DNA of 64,000 bases from Streptomyces rhizosphaerihabitans (GTDB taxonomy: Bacteria; Actinomycetota; Actinomycetes; Streptomycetales; Streptomycetaceae), in contig NZ_JAODTZ010000047.1 in NCBI RefSeq assembly GCF_025399795.1, positions 24,465 through 88,464 of the forward strand, written 5' to 3'. This document shows positions 48,591 through 56,750 of this stretch, piece after piece; within the stretch, counting starts at the first letter, position 1; every line of letters begins with the position of its first letter. Made by a program: the position numbers and the translations under genes. The notes beneath the pieces are model-generated. The model was given only the letters and a program-made list of their open reading frames with translations, ran no database searches and was not told the DNA's origin.

Positions 48591-50129
48591 TCAGTAGGCC
48601 CGGTTGTACATCCGTCGGCGCCACCACAGCAGACCGGAGCCGATGAGCAGGATGCCCGCGGCGCCCGCCGCGGCGGAGCCCGCGATCAGCACGGTGTCGG
48701 TCCCGCCGCCGGAGGTGCCGGCGGGCTGCAGCGCGTCGCCCAGCTGGCTGCGCACATCCGTCCCGCTGGTCGTGCCCTTGGCGAGCGCGCCGCGCGAACC
48801 CGAGGTCGGCTCGGCCACGTACGGGAACGACTTCTCGAAGCTCTTGTCGTTCTTGTCGACCGCGTCGCCCAAGTCGTTCTTGGAACCGACCAGTTCACCC
48901 TCGACGACCTGGAGCGAGGCGTCGATCACGTCGTCGGTGAGCCGACGTCCGTTCGGGAAGCCCGCGTTGTCGCCGTCGAGCACACCGAGTCGCTTGGGGT
49001 GCATGGACGGCTTGATCGAGGTGTTGAGGCGCAGTTCCTCCGCCGGGCGCACGTGGGGCGGCTGGTTGAGGCCCTTCACGCCCTTCAGGAACACGTCGAC
49101 CAAGTCGTTGCGGGGCTCGGCCGGGGCCTTGATCTTGTAGATCCCCTCGATGAGCTTCGGGAGCTCCGGGTTGGTCACGTTCTTCAGGAACTGGGCGTCT
49201 TCCCAGGGCGCGGACGCGTTGAACTTGTCCTTGTCCTTCTGCGGGTTGACGACCTCGTTGACCAGCGGCATGCCGAGACGCGAGACCTGGCGGTACTGGC
49301 CGCGGGCGTCCTTGCGCTGAGTGGTGGACCAGATGCCGACGACCGGCTGTCCGGCCGACTCGCGGATCATGTCGTTCGGGACCTGAAGGGCTATGGAGTT
49401 GACGTTGTAGCCCTTGAGGGTGTCCCGTCCGACCTCGGTCAGGTTCCCGCCGTACAGCAGGTCGAAGACGCGCAGGTCCAGGAAGAACGGGTCGTCCGCC
49501 TGGCCGGCGAACGTCGTCGTGCCGCCCGCGAGCTTGGAGATGGCATGGTGGCGCAGCTTCGCGTAGTCCGGCATCGACGCCTTGCCGACGTTGGACGGAG
49601 CGACCGGGACGTCGTCCGCGATCTTGGTCTTCGACACCAGCCTCTGGTTGTGCAGTCGCAGCACATCGATGTCGTACGACTGCGTGATGTTCAGGTCGGG
49701 GTCGTCGAGGCTGGTGACCGGACCCGTGTTGTAGAGGAACGTGTTGCCGTTCTTGCGGTGCGTCTTGAAGGTGTAGCGGTAGATCAACTCACCCTGTGCG
49801 TCACCGTTGTTGTCGATGTGGATGTCGTACTGGGCGTCGTCGGCGAACGTGTAGAAGTTCGGGCCGCCGGCGGGCTCCTCGAAGGGAATCCAGTTCGCCA
49901 CGATCGTCGTCGTGTTGGGCTTGTCCGGGCTGACGAACGCGTACACGTCCGTGTTGTCGTACTGCGGAGTGCCCGAGATGAGCGGGGCCTCCCGGTGGCT
50001 GGAGGCGGAGGCCGCCCCCGGTACCAGCACGGTCACGCCGGCGGCTGCGAGCCCCCCGGCGGCCAGCGCACCACATACGAGGGTCGCAAGAGTCCTGCGT
50101 CCCGCGCCGCTCCTGGAGATAGGTGTCAT
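48591..50129 (-). CDS. DUF4331-family secreted, membrane-anchored protein
   Basis: A 512-residue protein with a signal peptide (about 1-42, ends ASA). The mature N-terminus reads SSHREAPLISGTPQYDNTDVYAFVSPDKPNTTTIVANWIPFEEP, the signature of DUF4331. A long all-beta/alpha body contains FYTFADDAQYDIHIDNNGDAQGELIYRYTF and GNTFLYNTGPVTS. A C-terminal membrane helix with a basic end (about 483-505, VLIAGSAAAGAAGILLIG then RRRMYNRAY) anchors it. Function unknown. It leads the TPR-NicO operon and is divergent from an ECF sigma gene. The ATG at 50129 was chosen for the signal peptide. Confidence 0.9.
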   Translation of the reverse strand: MTPISRSGAGRRTLATLVCGALAAGGLAAAGVTVLVPGAASASSHREAPLISGTPQYDNTDVYAFVSPDKPNTTTIVANWIPFEEPAGGPNFYTFADDAQYDIHIDNNGDAQGELIYRYTFKTHRKNGNTFLYNTGPVTSLDDPDLNITQSYDIDVLRLHNQRLVSKTKIADDVPVAPSNVGKASMPDYAKLRHHAISKLAGGTTTFAGQADDPFFLDLRVFDLLYGGNLTEVGRDTLKGYNVNSIALQVPNDMIRESAGQPVVGIWSTTQRKDARGQYRQVSRLGMPLVNEVVNPQKDKDKFNASAPWEDAQFLKNVTNPELPKLIEGIYKIKAPAEPRNDLVDVFLKGVKGLNQPPHVRPAEELRLNTSIKPSMHPKRLGVLDGDNAGFPNGRRLTDDVIDASLQVVEGELVGSKNDLGDAVDKNDKSFEKSFPYVAEPTSGSRGALAKGTTSGTDVRSQLGDALQPAGTSGGGTDTVLIAGSAAAGAAGILLIGSGLLWWRRRMYNRAY

Positions 50130-50292
50130 GCCGTCCGTCCTCTGTCCAACTTGCCTGACGCACGCCATTCGGAGCGGTCGCCGGGGTGGATTGGTCGAAT
50201 CCCAAACGTGTTTACGGCGGTTCTCCCAGCTTGTTTCATCGGCGGGCCCTTTTCTTCGGCGACGGCCCGCCGGACCGGTCGGCCGGGGACTC

Positions 50293-50430
50293 GCGAAACC
50301 GTGGGCGGCGGACGTGCGAACCGGTGGGCGGCTGACTCGCGAACCGGGCGGAGGCGGACACGCGAGCCGGTCGGCCGCGGACACGCGAACCGGGCGGAGG
50401 CGGACACGCGAACTGATCAGCGGCGGACAC
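50293..50430. repeat. Exact 23-bp tandem repeat, six units, between DUF4331 and the ECF sigma gene
   Basis: The GCGA landmark occurs at 50293, 50316, 50339, 50362, 50385 and 50408, and GCG again at 50431, all 23 bp apart. Consensus is about GCGAACCGGGCGGAGGCGGACAC. Units three and five are identical; the others differ by a few bases. The array lies in the 375-bp gap (50130-50504) between the two divergent transcripts. Confidence 0.9.
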
Positions 50431-50504
50431 GCGTTTTCGGCTCGCTGATCCGTAACCCATCCGTAGACAGGTTCGCTGCGAAGACGTAGGGGAAAGGACG
50501 GGCC

Positions 50505-51071
50505 GTGCACGGCCGGAGAGGGGGACGGGTGGAGGCTGACGAACTACTGGTGCTGGTGGCCGGAGGCGACCAGAAGGCGTTCGAGGAGCTGTACGGACTG
50601 GTGTCCGGGCCGGTGTTCGGACTGGTGCGCCGCGTGGTGCGGGACCCCGCACAGTCGGAGGAGGTGTCGCAGGAGGTCCTGCTCGAACTCTGGCGCTCCG
50701 CCGCGCGGTTCGACCCCGGACGCGGCAGCGCCCTGTCCTGGGTCCTCACCCTCGCGCACCGCCGTGCCGTCGACCGGGTGCGCAGCGCCCGCGCGGCCAC
50801 CGAACGCGAGCATCGTGAGGGGCAGCGCAACCACCACCCCGCTTTCGACCAGGTCGCCGAGGAGGTCGAGGCCGGGCTCGAACGCGAGTGGGTCCGCCGC
50901 TGCCTCGACCGGCTCACCGCACTGCAACGCCAGTCCGTCACCCTCGCCTACTACGACGGCTACACCTACCGTGAAGTCGCCGAGCGGCTCTCCCTGCCCC
51001 TCGGCACCGTCAAGACCCGTATGCGCGACGGGCTCACCCGCCTGCGTGAATGCCTGGGAGGAGTCGCGTGA
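50505..51071 (+). CDS. sigK: ECF-family RNA polymerase sigma factor (SigK-like)
   Basis: A 188-residue extracytoplasmic-function sigma factor. Region 2 (about 15-95) reads AFEELYGLVSGPVFGLVRRVVRDPAQSEEVSQEVLLELWRSAARFDPGRGSALSWVLTLAHRRAVDRVR. Region 4 (about 125-185) reads QRQSVTLAYYDGYTYREVAERLSLPLGTVKTRMRDGLTRLRECL. The pattern fits the SigK/ECF19 group, whose partner is an RskA anti-sigma factor, as found next door. Starts at GTG 50505 or GTG 50529, each with an AG-rich site ahead. The symbol denotes the group only. Confidence 0.85.
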   Translation: MHGRRGGRVEADELLVLVAGGDQKAFEELYGLVSGPVFGLVRRVVRDPAQSEEVSQEVLLELWRSAARFDPGRGSALSWVLTLAHRRAVDRVRSARAATEREHREGQRNHHPAFDQVAEEVEAGLEREWVRRCLDRLTALQRQSVTLAYYDGYTYREVAERLSLPLGTVKTRMRDGLTRLRECLGGVA

Positions 51072-51126
51072 ACGTCGACGACTGCCCGCCCGGCCACGAT
51101 CCGCACGGAAGAGAGAGGGGTGCCGT

Positions 51127-51915
51127 ATGAGCGTCCTCGACCGACTGCTGGGCCGCGATCTGCACTCCCTCGCCGCTCCCTACGCCCTCGACGCGCTGGA
51201 AAGCGATGAGCGGCGCCGCTTCGAACGCCATCTGAAGGGCTGTGACCGCTGTGCCGACGAGGTGCGGGCGTTGACCGAGGACGCGGTACGGCTCGCCTGG
51301 TCCACGGCGGCGTCCCCGCCGGCCGCGCTGCGCGAGCGGGTGCTGACCGCCGTACGGACGACACCCCAGGAACCGGCTGGCCGGGACCTGCCCCGCGCAC
51401 GGCCGGCCCATCAGCCCGCGCGTGCGCGTACCCCCCGGTTCCGCCCGTTCTTCGCCCCGCTCGCCACCACCACGGCCGCCGCTGCCCTCGTCGTCGCCTC
51501 GCTGTTCGCGGTGCAGGCGACCCAGGCGCGGGACGAACTGGGCCGGGAGCGCGCTCAGGCGCGTGAGATCGCCCACGTTCTCGCGGCGCCCGACGCACGG
51601 GCGACCGGTGACCGGGACGCACGGGGACGCGGAATCGGAGTGGTGGCCTCCGCATCGGAGCGGAGTGCCGTCGTGACGCTGAGCGGACTCGGCACTCCCT
51701 CGGAGGGGCGCGTCCATCAGCTGTGGCTCATGCGCCCCAACGAGAAACCGCGTTCCCTCGGCCTCTTCGACGGCGACACGCCCCTCGTCGCCGACGGGCT
51801 GAATGCGAACGCGACATCACTCGCAGTGACCGTCGAGCCTCACGGCGGCTCAGAACAGCCCACTACCACGCCGGTTGTCCAACTCGCCCTGGAAACGGTT
51901 GGATTCGGAGAGTAA
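51127..51915 (+). CDS. rskA: Anti-sigma factor, RskA type
   Basis: A 262-residue single-pass membrane protein. The N-terminal zinc-binding anti-sigma region (about 10-60) includes HSLAAPYALDALESDERRRFERHLKGCDRCADEVRALTEDAVRL with the CxxC ligand pair. One membrane helix (about 105-135, LATTTAAAALVVASLFAVQA) follows, then an extracytoplasmic RskA domain (about 140-262) with GRVHQLWLMRPNEKPRSLGLFDG. It should hold the sigma factor inactive until proteolysis or redox or envelope stress releases it. It lies 55 nt after the sigma stop. No protease gene for its release is nearby. Confidence 0.9.
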   Translation: MSVLDRLLGRDLHSLAAPYALDALESDERRRFERHLKGCDRCADEVRALTEDAVRLAWSTAASPPAALRERVLTAVRTTPQEPAGRDLPRARPAHQPARARTPRFRPFFAPLATTTAAAALVVASLFAVQATQARDELGRERAQAREIAHVLAAPDARATGDRDARGRGIGVVASASERSAVVTLSGLGTPSEGRVHQLWLMRPNEKPRSLGLFDGDTPLVADGLNANATSLAVTVEPHGGSEQPTTTPVVQLALETVGFGE

Positions 51916-52030
51916 TCGTCAACCCCCTTACGGGGAAGGTGAATCCTTTGTCCGAGATACACGAGCGCCACGAGGGGGCGATAGGGTTAGTCTGCCCGGG
52001 CCGGGTGGACTTGTACGGGTGGGGAGTGAC

Positions 52031-52300
52031 ATGGAACAGATAACAGTGCGCAGCAGGGCACGCGTCCCTGCGATCACGTGCGGGAGCAGCGCGACCAGTT
52101 CGCGCCTCGACCGTCATCTTGCGGTGCTCGGTGGCCCTGCCATACCGCAGCGCGAGACGGTCGAGGCGACGTCACTGATGCGTGAGCTCACGGCGCGTGA
52201 CACCGCGCACGACAGCGGCTCCAGGGGTGCGCGCGTGCGGCGGGTCTCGCTCTTCGCGCCGCTCAGGCGGCTGCGCCGTTCGCTGTTCGGCGACCGCTGA
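52031..52300 (+). CDS. Small hypothetical protein, 89 residues
   Basis: MEQITVRSRARVPAITCGSSATSSRLDRHLAVLGG opens the protein; the second half is VEATSLMRELTARDTAHD followed by a strongly basic end (VRRVSLFAPLRRLRRSLFGDR). GGGGAGTGAC lies just upstream of the ATG. It resembles widely kept Streptomyces hypotheticals with a basic C-terminus that may bind membrane or nucleic acid. It is separate from the anti-sigma gene by 115 nt. Confidence 0.65.
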   Translation: MEQITVRSRARVPAITCGSSATSSRLDRHLAVLGGPAIPQRETVEATSLMRELTARDTAHDSGSRGARVRRVSLFAPLRRLRRSLFGDR

Positions 52301-52457
52301 GCGGCTGCCGGTACCGGCCTTTCCGACCCGCGCTCCGGTGACTCCACCGACCGGCGCAGCGCTGCCCTTCCGCGTCCGTCATCCCCACGGCGGGCAGCGG
52401 CGCCCGGTGATCACCACAGCCGGAGCGCGGGTCACCCCCTTCGTTGAGCCGTGAGGC

Positions 52458-53666
52458 TCAGCGCACCACTCCGTCCCGCCACAGCTCGGCGACCTCCGCG
52501 TCCGTCATGCCCAGCGCCCGCAACACCACCCCTGTGTGCTCGCCGAGCTGCGGGACGGCCCCCATGCGCGCTTCCTCCCCGCCCGGCAGCGTGATCGGAG
52601 GCAGCAGCGCCCGCAGCGGCCCGACCGGTGATCCCACCTCGCGCCAGCGGTTCCTGGCCGCCAGCTGCGGATGCTCCGCCACCTCCCGCACGTCCCGCAG
52701 CCGGGCGCAGGCGATGCCCGCGGCCTCAAGGCGGGCGACCGCCTCGTCGGCGCCGAGCGTGCCCAGCGCCTTCCCCACCAGCGTGTCCACGCGCTCCCGG
52801 TTCGCCACCCGCGCCGGATTCGTCGCGAACTCCGGATCGTCCGCCAACTCGGCGTGCCCCAGAACCTGTTGGGCGAGCCGCCGCCACTCCCGGTCGTTCT
52901 GCACCGACAACAGGACACGCCCGCCGTCCACCGTCGAATAGACGTCGTAGGGAACGATGACGGCATGGGCGAGGCCCGTGCGTTCCGGTGGGGTCCCGCC
53001 GTGCATCGCGTGGTGCAGCGGATGCCCCATCCACTCCGCGAGCGCGTCCAGCATCGACACCTCCACCGGGCCCCCGCGTCCGGTCGTGCCGCGCCGCACC
53101 AGTGCCGCGAGGACCCCCGAGAAGGCGTACATGGCCGCCGCGATGTCCGCGGCCGGGATGCCCGCCTTCACCGGCTGCTCGGGCGTTCCCGTCACCGACA
53201 CGAGCCCCGCCTCGCACTGCACGAGCATGTCGTACGCGCGTTTGCCGGCGTACGGCCCGGACGGCCCGTACCCCGAGATGTCCACGGCGATCAGCCGCGG
53301 ATGCTCGGCACACAGGGTCACCGCGTCCAGGCCCAGCCGGGCCGCCGCCCCCTGGGCGAGGTTCTGCACGAACACGTCCGCGTCCGCGACCAGCCGCCGC
53401 ACCACGTCCAGCCCGCGCGGGTCCTTCAGGTCGACGGCGACGGACTCCTTGCCCCGATTGCACCACACGAAATGCGAGGCCAGCCCCCCGGCAGCGGTGT
53501 CGTAGCCACGGGCGAAGTCCCCGCCGTCGATCCGCTCGACCTTGACGACCCGCGCACCGAGATCGGCGAGCTGCCGGGTGGCGAAGGGCGCGGCGACGGC
53601 TTGTTCGACGGCGACGACGGTGATGCCTTCGAGCGGCAGAGGCTGTGGCTGCATGCCGTGGATCAT
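52458..53666 (-). CDS. CaiB/BaiF-family CoA-transferase
   Basis: A 402-residue type III CoA-transferase, moving CoA between carboxylic acids. The N-terminus LEGITVVAVEQAVAAPFATRQLADLGARVVKVERIDGGDFARGYD, HFVWCNRGKESVAVDLKDPRG and the later ISGYGPSGPYAGKRAYDMLVQ are family landmarks; Asp169-like residue in the AYDMLVQ region is the expected nucleophile. The last 130 residues form the C-terminal fold (LARLRDVREVAEHPQLAAR). ATG at 53666 with GAGGGGCC upstream; ATG 53654 is possible. It is on the minus strand, and the neighbours are decayed transport genes. Confidence 0.92.
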   Translation of the reverse strand: MIHGMQPQPLPLEGITVVAVEQAVAAPFATRQLADLGARVVKVERIDGGDFARGYDTAAGGLASHFVWCNRGKESVAVDLKDPRGLDVVRRLVADADVFVQNLAQGAAARLGLDAVTLCAEHPRLIAVDISGYGPSGPYAGKRAYDMLVQCEAGLVSVTGTPEQPVKAGIPAADIAAAMYAFSGVLAALVRRGTTGRGGPVEVSMLDALAEWMGHPLHHAMHGGTPPERTGLAHAVIVPYDVYSTVDGGRVLLSVQNDREWRRLAQQVLGHAELADDPEFATNPARVANRERVDTLVGKALGTLGADEAVARLEAAGIACARLRDVREVAEHPQLAARNRWREVGSPVGPLRALLPPITLPGGEEARMGAVPQLGEHTGVVLRALGMTDAEVAELWRDGVVR

Positions 53667-53752
53667 GGCCCCTCGGCAATACTTTTGTCATGCACGGATG
53701 TCGACGGGGTGATCCGGTGGGGTGACCGATCGTTCGCGGTCGGTCCCGCCGC

Positions 53753-54322
53753 TCACCGGTCTCCGGTCGCGTACCGGCGGACGGCGAGCGGCAGGAACAC
53801 CGCGAGCAGTACACCGCACCAGGCCAGCGATCCGGCGACGGGATGGGCCACCAGCCAGGCGGAACCGTCGGGCACCGGAGCGTTGCCGAACAACACGCGC
53901 AGGGCCGTGGTCACCGCGCTGATCGGGTTCCACTCCGCGATCGTGCGCAGTCGGCCGGGCAGGAACGGCACGGTTCCCACGGCCGTCACGAGCAGATCCG
54001 CGACCGCCTGGCCCAGTGGCACGGCCGCCCGGCTCATCGGCAGGGTACGGAAGCGGTCCATCACGCCGCGGTGCGTGTCCTGGGCCGCCTGGAACATCCC
54101 CGTCATGACGCCGTTGGCCGCGGTCGCCATCAGCAGCCCCGGCACCAGGAAGGACCGGTACTGCGGTCCCGGCATCGACAGGGCACTGCCGAAGACGTAC
54201 CCGAAGAAGAGCAGCATCGTGATCGGCATGGTCTGTGTGAGGACCGCGAGCCCCGGACTGTTCCGTACCCGCCGCAGTTGGCGGCCCGGCATCGCACCGC
54301 CGTCGTACGCCAACCCGCCCAT
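53753..54322 (-). pseudogene. DrrB-like ABC-2 permease with internal deletion
   Basis: The reading frame encodes 189 residues, but an intact DrrB-type permease has about 250. The N-terminal half is normal: GGAMPGRQLRRVRNSPGL, TQTMPITMLLFFGYVFGSALSMPG, TANGVMTGMFQAAQDTHRGVMDRFRTLPMSRAAVPLGQAVADLLVTAVG. It then jumps to TVPFLPGRLRTIAEWNPISAVTTALRVLFGNAP, the family's distal end, missing about 60-70 residues including two or three membrane segments. The open frame is intact, so a shortened protein could be made, but it would lack its core. It forms part of a decayed drrAB-tetR locus. Confidence 0.75.
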
Positions 54323-55100
54323 GCCGCAAGCTCCTTGCCGTCGGCCGGTCCTTCGGTCAGCCGGAGAAAGACATCGTCGAGGGTCGGCTGCCGCAGGCTC
54401 GCGTCGAGCAACGGCACTCCCGCCGAGTCGAGTTCACGGACCAGGCGGGGGAGCGTCAGCGTCGGATCGGAGGAGACTGCGCCCACTGTGCCGCGCGCCG
54501 CGTCCGGTTCGGGCTCGTTGCCGGTCAGCCGGTCGAGGACGGCGGCCGCCCGGGCCAGCGCATCCGGGTGGGCCACCACGGCCTGCGCGTACGCGCCGAT
54601 GAGCGTCTTGAGTTCGGCGGGTGAGCCGGTGCGGGCGATCCTGCCCCGGTCCACCAGCGCGATGTCGTCGGCCAGTTGGTCGGTCTCCTCCAGGTACTGC
54701 GTGGTCAGCACCACGGTCGTACCGTCGTTCTTCAGAGCGCGTACAGCGTCCCGGATCCGGTTGCGGCTCGCCGGGTCGAGTCCCGTGGTGGGCTCGTCGA
54801 GGAACAGCACGGCCGGCCGGCGGACCAGACTCGCCGCCAGGTCGAGTCGGCGCCGCATACCGCCCGAGTAGGTGGACGTCGGCCGGTCGGCGGCCTCGGT
54901 CAGCCCGAAGCGGTCGAGCAGTTCGGCGGCTCGTGCCCCGGTGTCCCGCATCCGGTGCAGCCGCGCGAACAGCCGCAGGTTCTGCCGTCCGGTGAGGTCG
55001 CCGTCCACCGAGGCGTACTGCCCGGTGACCCCGATGCTCCGCCGGACGGCCGCGGCCTCCCGCACGATGTCGTGCCCGGCGACCGCGCCGCCCCGGCGTC
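54130..55100 (-). pseudogene. DrrA-like ABC ATPase lacking its N-terminus
   Basis: Homology starts abruptly at about GGAVAGHDIVREAAAVRRSIGVTGQ, the segment after Walker A; the P-loop and first 50 residues are absent. The rest is well preserved: GQYASVDGDLTGRQNLRLFARLHRM, signature YSGGMRRRLDLAASLV, Walker B LFLDEPTTGLDPASR, then the C-terminal DrrA domain ending LTEGPADGKELAA. No stop follows at the expected place, and the frame runs about 190 nt into the permease. Without Walker A it cannot bind ATP normally. The junction with the TetR fragment is near 55100. Confidence 0.85.
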
Positions 55101-55430
55101 GGGCCGCAGCCTCGATCCGCTCGACGCCCCGTACGGCACCAAGACGGAGCTGATCGCGATGCTCAACGGTGTGGTGACGACGTACGTCGGCAATGAGCTG
55201 GCCACCGTCGAGCGGACCCGCTCGCTGCCCTGGTCCGAGGAGCAGGAGAATGCGGCCCGGATCGCCTGTCTGGGCAGCCAGGTGGCGTCCGGCGCGTATC
55301 CGCGGATGGCCGCCGCCTTCACGGAGGGTGCCGGTCCGATCGATCTGGAGGCGGTGTTCGAGCGGATGCTGGGCCGGGTGCTGGACGCGTTCGAGCCGAA
55401 GGACCAGGGCGTGTCCGGGGCGGTCGCGGT
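55101..55430 (+). pseudogene. TetR C-terminal fragment fused to the ATPase junction
   Basis: On the plus strand, LDPLDAPYGTKTELIAMLNGVVTTYVGNEL and then EEQENAARIACLGSQVASGAYPRMAAAFTEGAGPIDLEAVFERMLGRVLDAF match the C-terminal ligand domain of a TetR-type regulator. The DNA-binding N-terminus and the shared promoter are gone; the sequence starts abruptly beside the truncated DrrA. The original stop is not apparent and the frame drifts into the next gene. In an intact locus this regulator would be divergent from drrAB. Confidence 0.8.
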
Positions 55431-55494
55431 CCTCGCTGCGAGGGGCCGGGCCGGGCCCGGCAGGGGATGTGCGCCGCCAGGCGGATGCGCGCCC

Positions 55495-56748
55495 TCAGAT
55501 CAGCGCGAACTGGCCCTCCGGACCCTCTTCGTGGTGGTCGAGCACCGAGGCCGGACGGCGTGCCCTGTCCGGGACCGGGAGCACCCCGGCCGTGCGCAGT
55601 TCGGCCCGGGTGACCGGTGATCGGAGCTCCAACTCGGCCTGCTGGGGGCGCAGTTCCGCGAGCAGGGCGAGCACGGTGATGAGTTCGAGGAGTTCGGACG
55701 TCCACGTCTGCGGCCAGCCGGCGGGGCCGATCGCCTCCAGTGTCCCCGGCTCGGGCGCCCCGGTCCTGGCCGCGAACCACTGTTCGAGCACGCGCACTCC
55801 GCCGACCTCGAAGTCCCAGGCCTCGGGCGGTACGGGCGAGATCCTGCCGTCACCGAGATGCAGGGACTCCTCGGCGCGGTCGTAGTACGGGTCGGTGAGG
55901 AGGGGGCCCGCGGCCGGGCGGGGGCTCTGGGGGAGGGCGGTCAGTGGCGCGCGGACGTACGGGCGCCGTCCACCGGGGAGTTTGGGGCGCTCGCCGTCGC
56001 GGCGCATCAGCCACAGCATCCGGCGGCCCAACTCGACGCCGTGCGACCACACTTCCGGGTCGGAGGTGAGCGGGACCGCGCAGCCGTCCCGGCTGTGCCG
56101 GGCGACCGCCATCGTCCAGGCGAGGACGTCCACGGGGGCGGGGGAGTGGCCGAGGCGGGTGCCGAGAAACTCCGACAGGCCCGGTGCGAGGTTCGGTTCA
56201 CGGCCGCCGGGGCGGCGGTAGAGGGGGCGCACCCGGCCGCCGCGGCCGGCGCTCAGCGGCAGCACGGAGGCGGCCAGCAGGACCGGACCGGACGCCTCGG
56301 GCCCGGAGGTCTGCTCGACCGCGAACACCTGCTCCTCGCCGACCACCCGCCACAACTCGGGGCGCGCCGCGTCGATCAGCCGGTGGTCGGGAATCAGCCA
56401 CTGCTCGTCGAAGGGGGCGCTCAGCACGCGTACCGGGTCCGGGCAGGGGTCCGCCGCCCGCGCGAGGCGGCCCGTCCCGCTGGACTGACCGGGCAGCTGG
56501 GCGACGGCGGAGTGCGTCGTGCGCGCCCGCGTCGGCCCGAACAGCGTCTCGCGGTCCGCCCCTTCGGCCCGCACGAGAGCGTCCCAGCGCGCCTTCAGGG
56601 AGGCCGCGTCGGGGGCCGTCGGCCACCTCCGGCCCAGCCTCGGCGGTGCGACGGACCACGGCATGAGGTCCGCGAGCAGCGGAGCGGCGTCGGGCGTCAC
56701 GCCCGGCATCGTACGACGCGGGCGCCGCGCGCCGCCCCCGTACGGCAT
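55495..56748 (-). CDS. Type ISP restriction-modification specificity-domain protein (orphan)
   Basis: A 417-residue protein resembling the C-terminal specificity domain of type ISP enzymes such as LlaBIII. Landmarks are LLADLMPWSVAPPRLGRRWPTAPDAASLKARWDAL, a PVRVLSAPFDEQWLIPDHRLIDAARPELWRV block, FAVEQ, GRVRPLYRRPGG and the aromatic VLEQWFAARTGAPEPGTLEAIGP. No methyltransferase, nuclease or helicase domain is present. The ATG at 56748 lies two bases after the GntR stop, so it is coupled to the GntR-hmgA transcript. Its target may not be DNA. The family name is from recall. Confidence 0.75.
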   Translation of the reverse strand: MPYGGGARRPRRTMPGVTPDAAPLLADLMPWSVAPPRLGRRWPTAPDAASLKARWDALVRAEGADRETLFGPTRARTTHSAVAQLPGQSSGTGRLARAADPCPDPVRVLSAPFDEQWLIPDHRLIDAARPELWRVVGEEQVFAVEQTSGPEASGPVLLAASVLPLSAGRGGRVRPLYRRPGGREPNLAPGLSEFLGTRLGHSPAPVDVLAWTMAVARHSRDGCAVPLTSDPEVWSHGVELGRRMLWLMRRDGERPKLPGGRRPYVRAPLTALPQSPRPAAGPLLTDPYYDRAEESLHLGDGRISPVPPEAWDFEVGGVRVLEQWFAARTGAPEPGTLEAIGPAGWPQTWTSELLELITVLALLAELRPQQAELELRSPVTRAELRTAGVLPVPDRARRPASVLDHHEEGPEGQFALI

Positions 56749-56750
56749 CG

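Noticed and set aside
50293..50430. 23-bp tandem repeat considered as a CRISPR array
   Set aside because: There are no unique spacers between units; repeats are contiguous and no cas gene is present.
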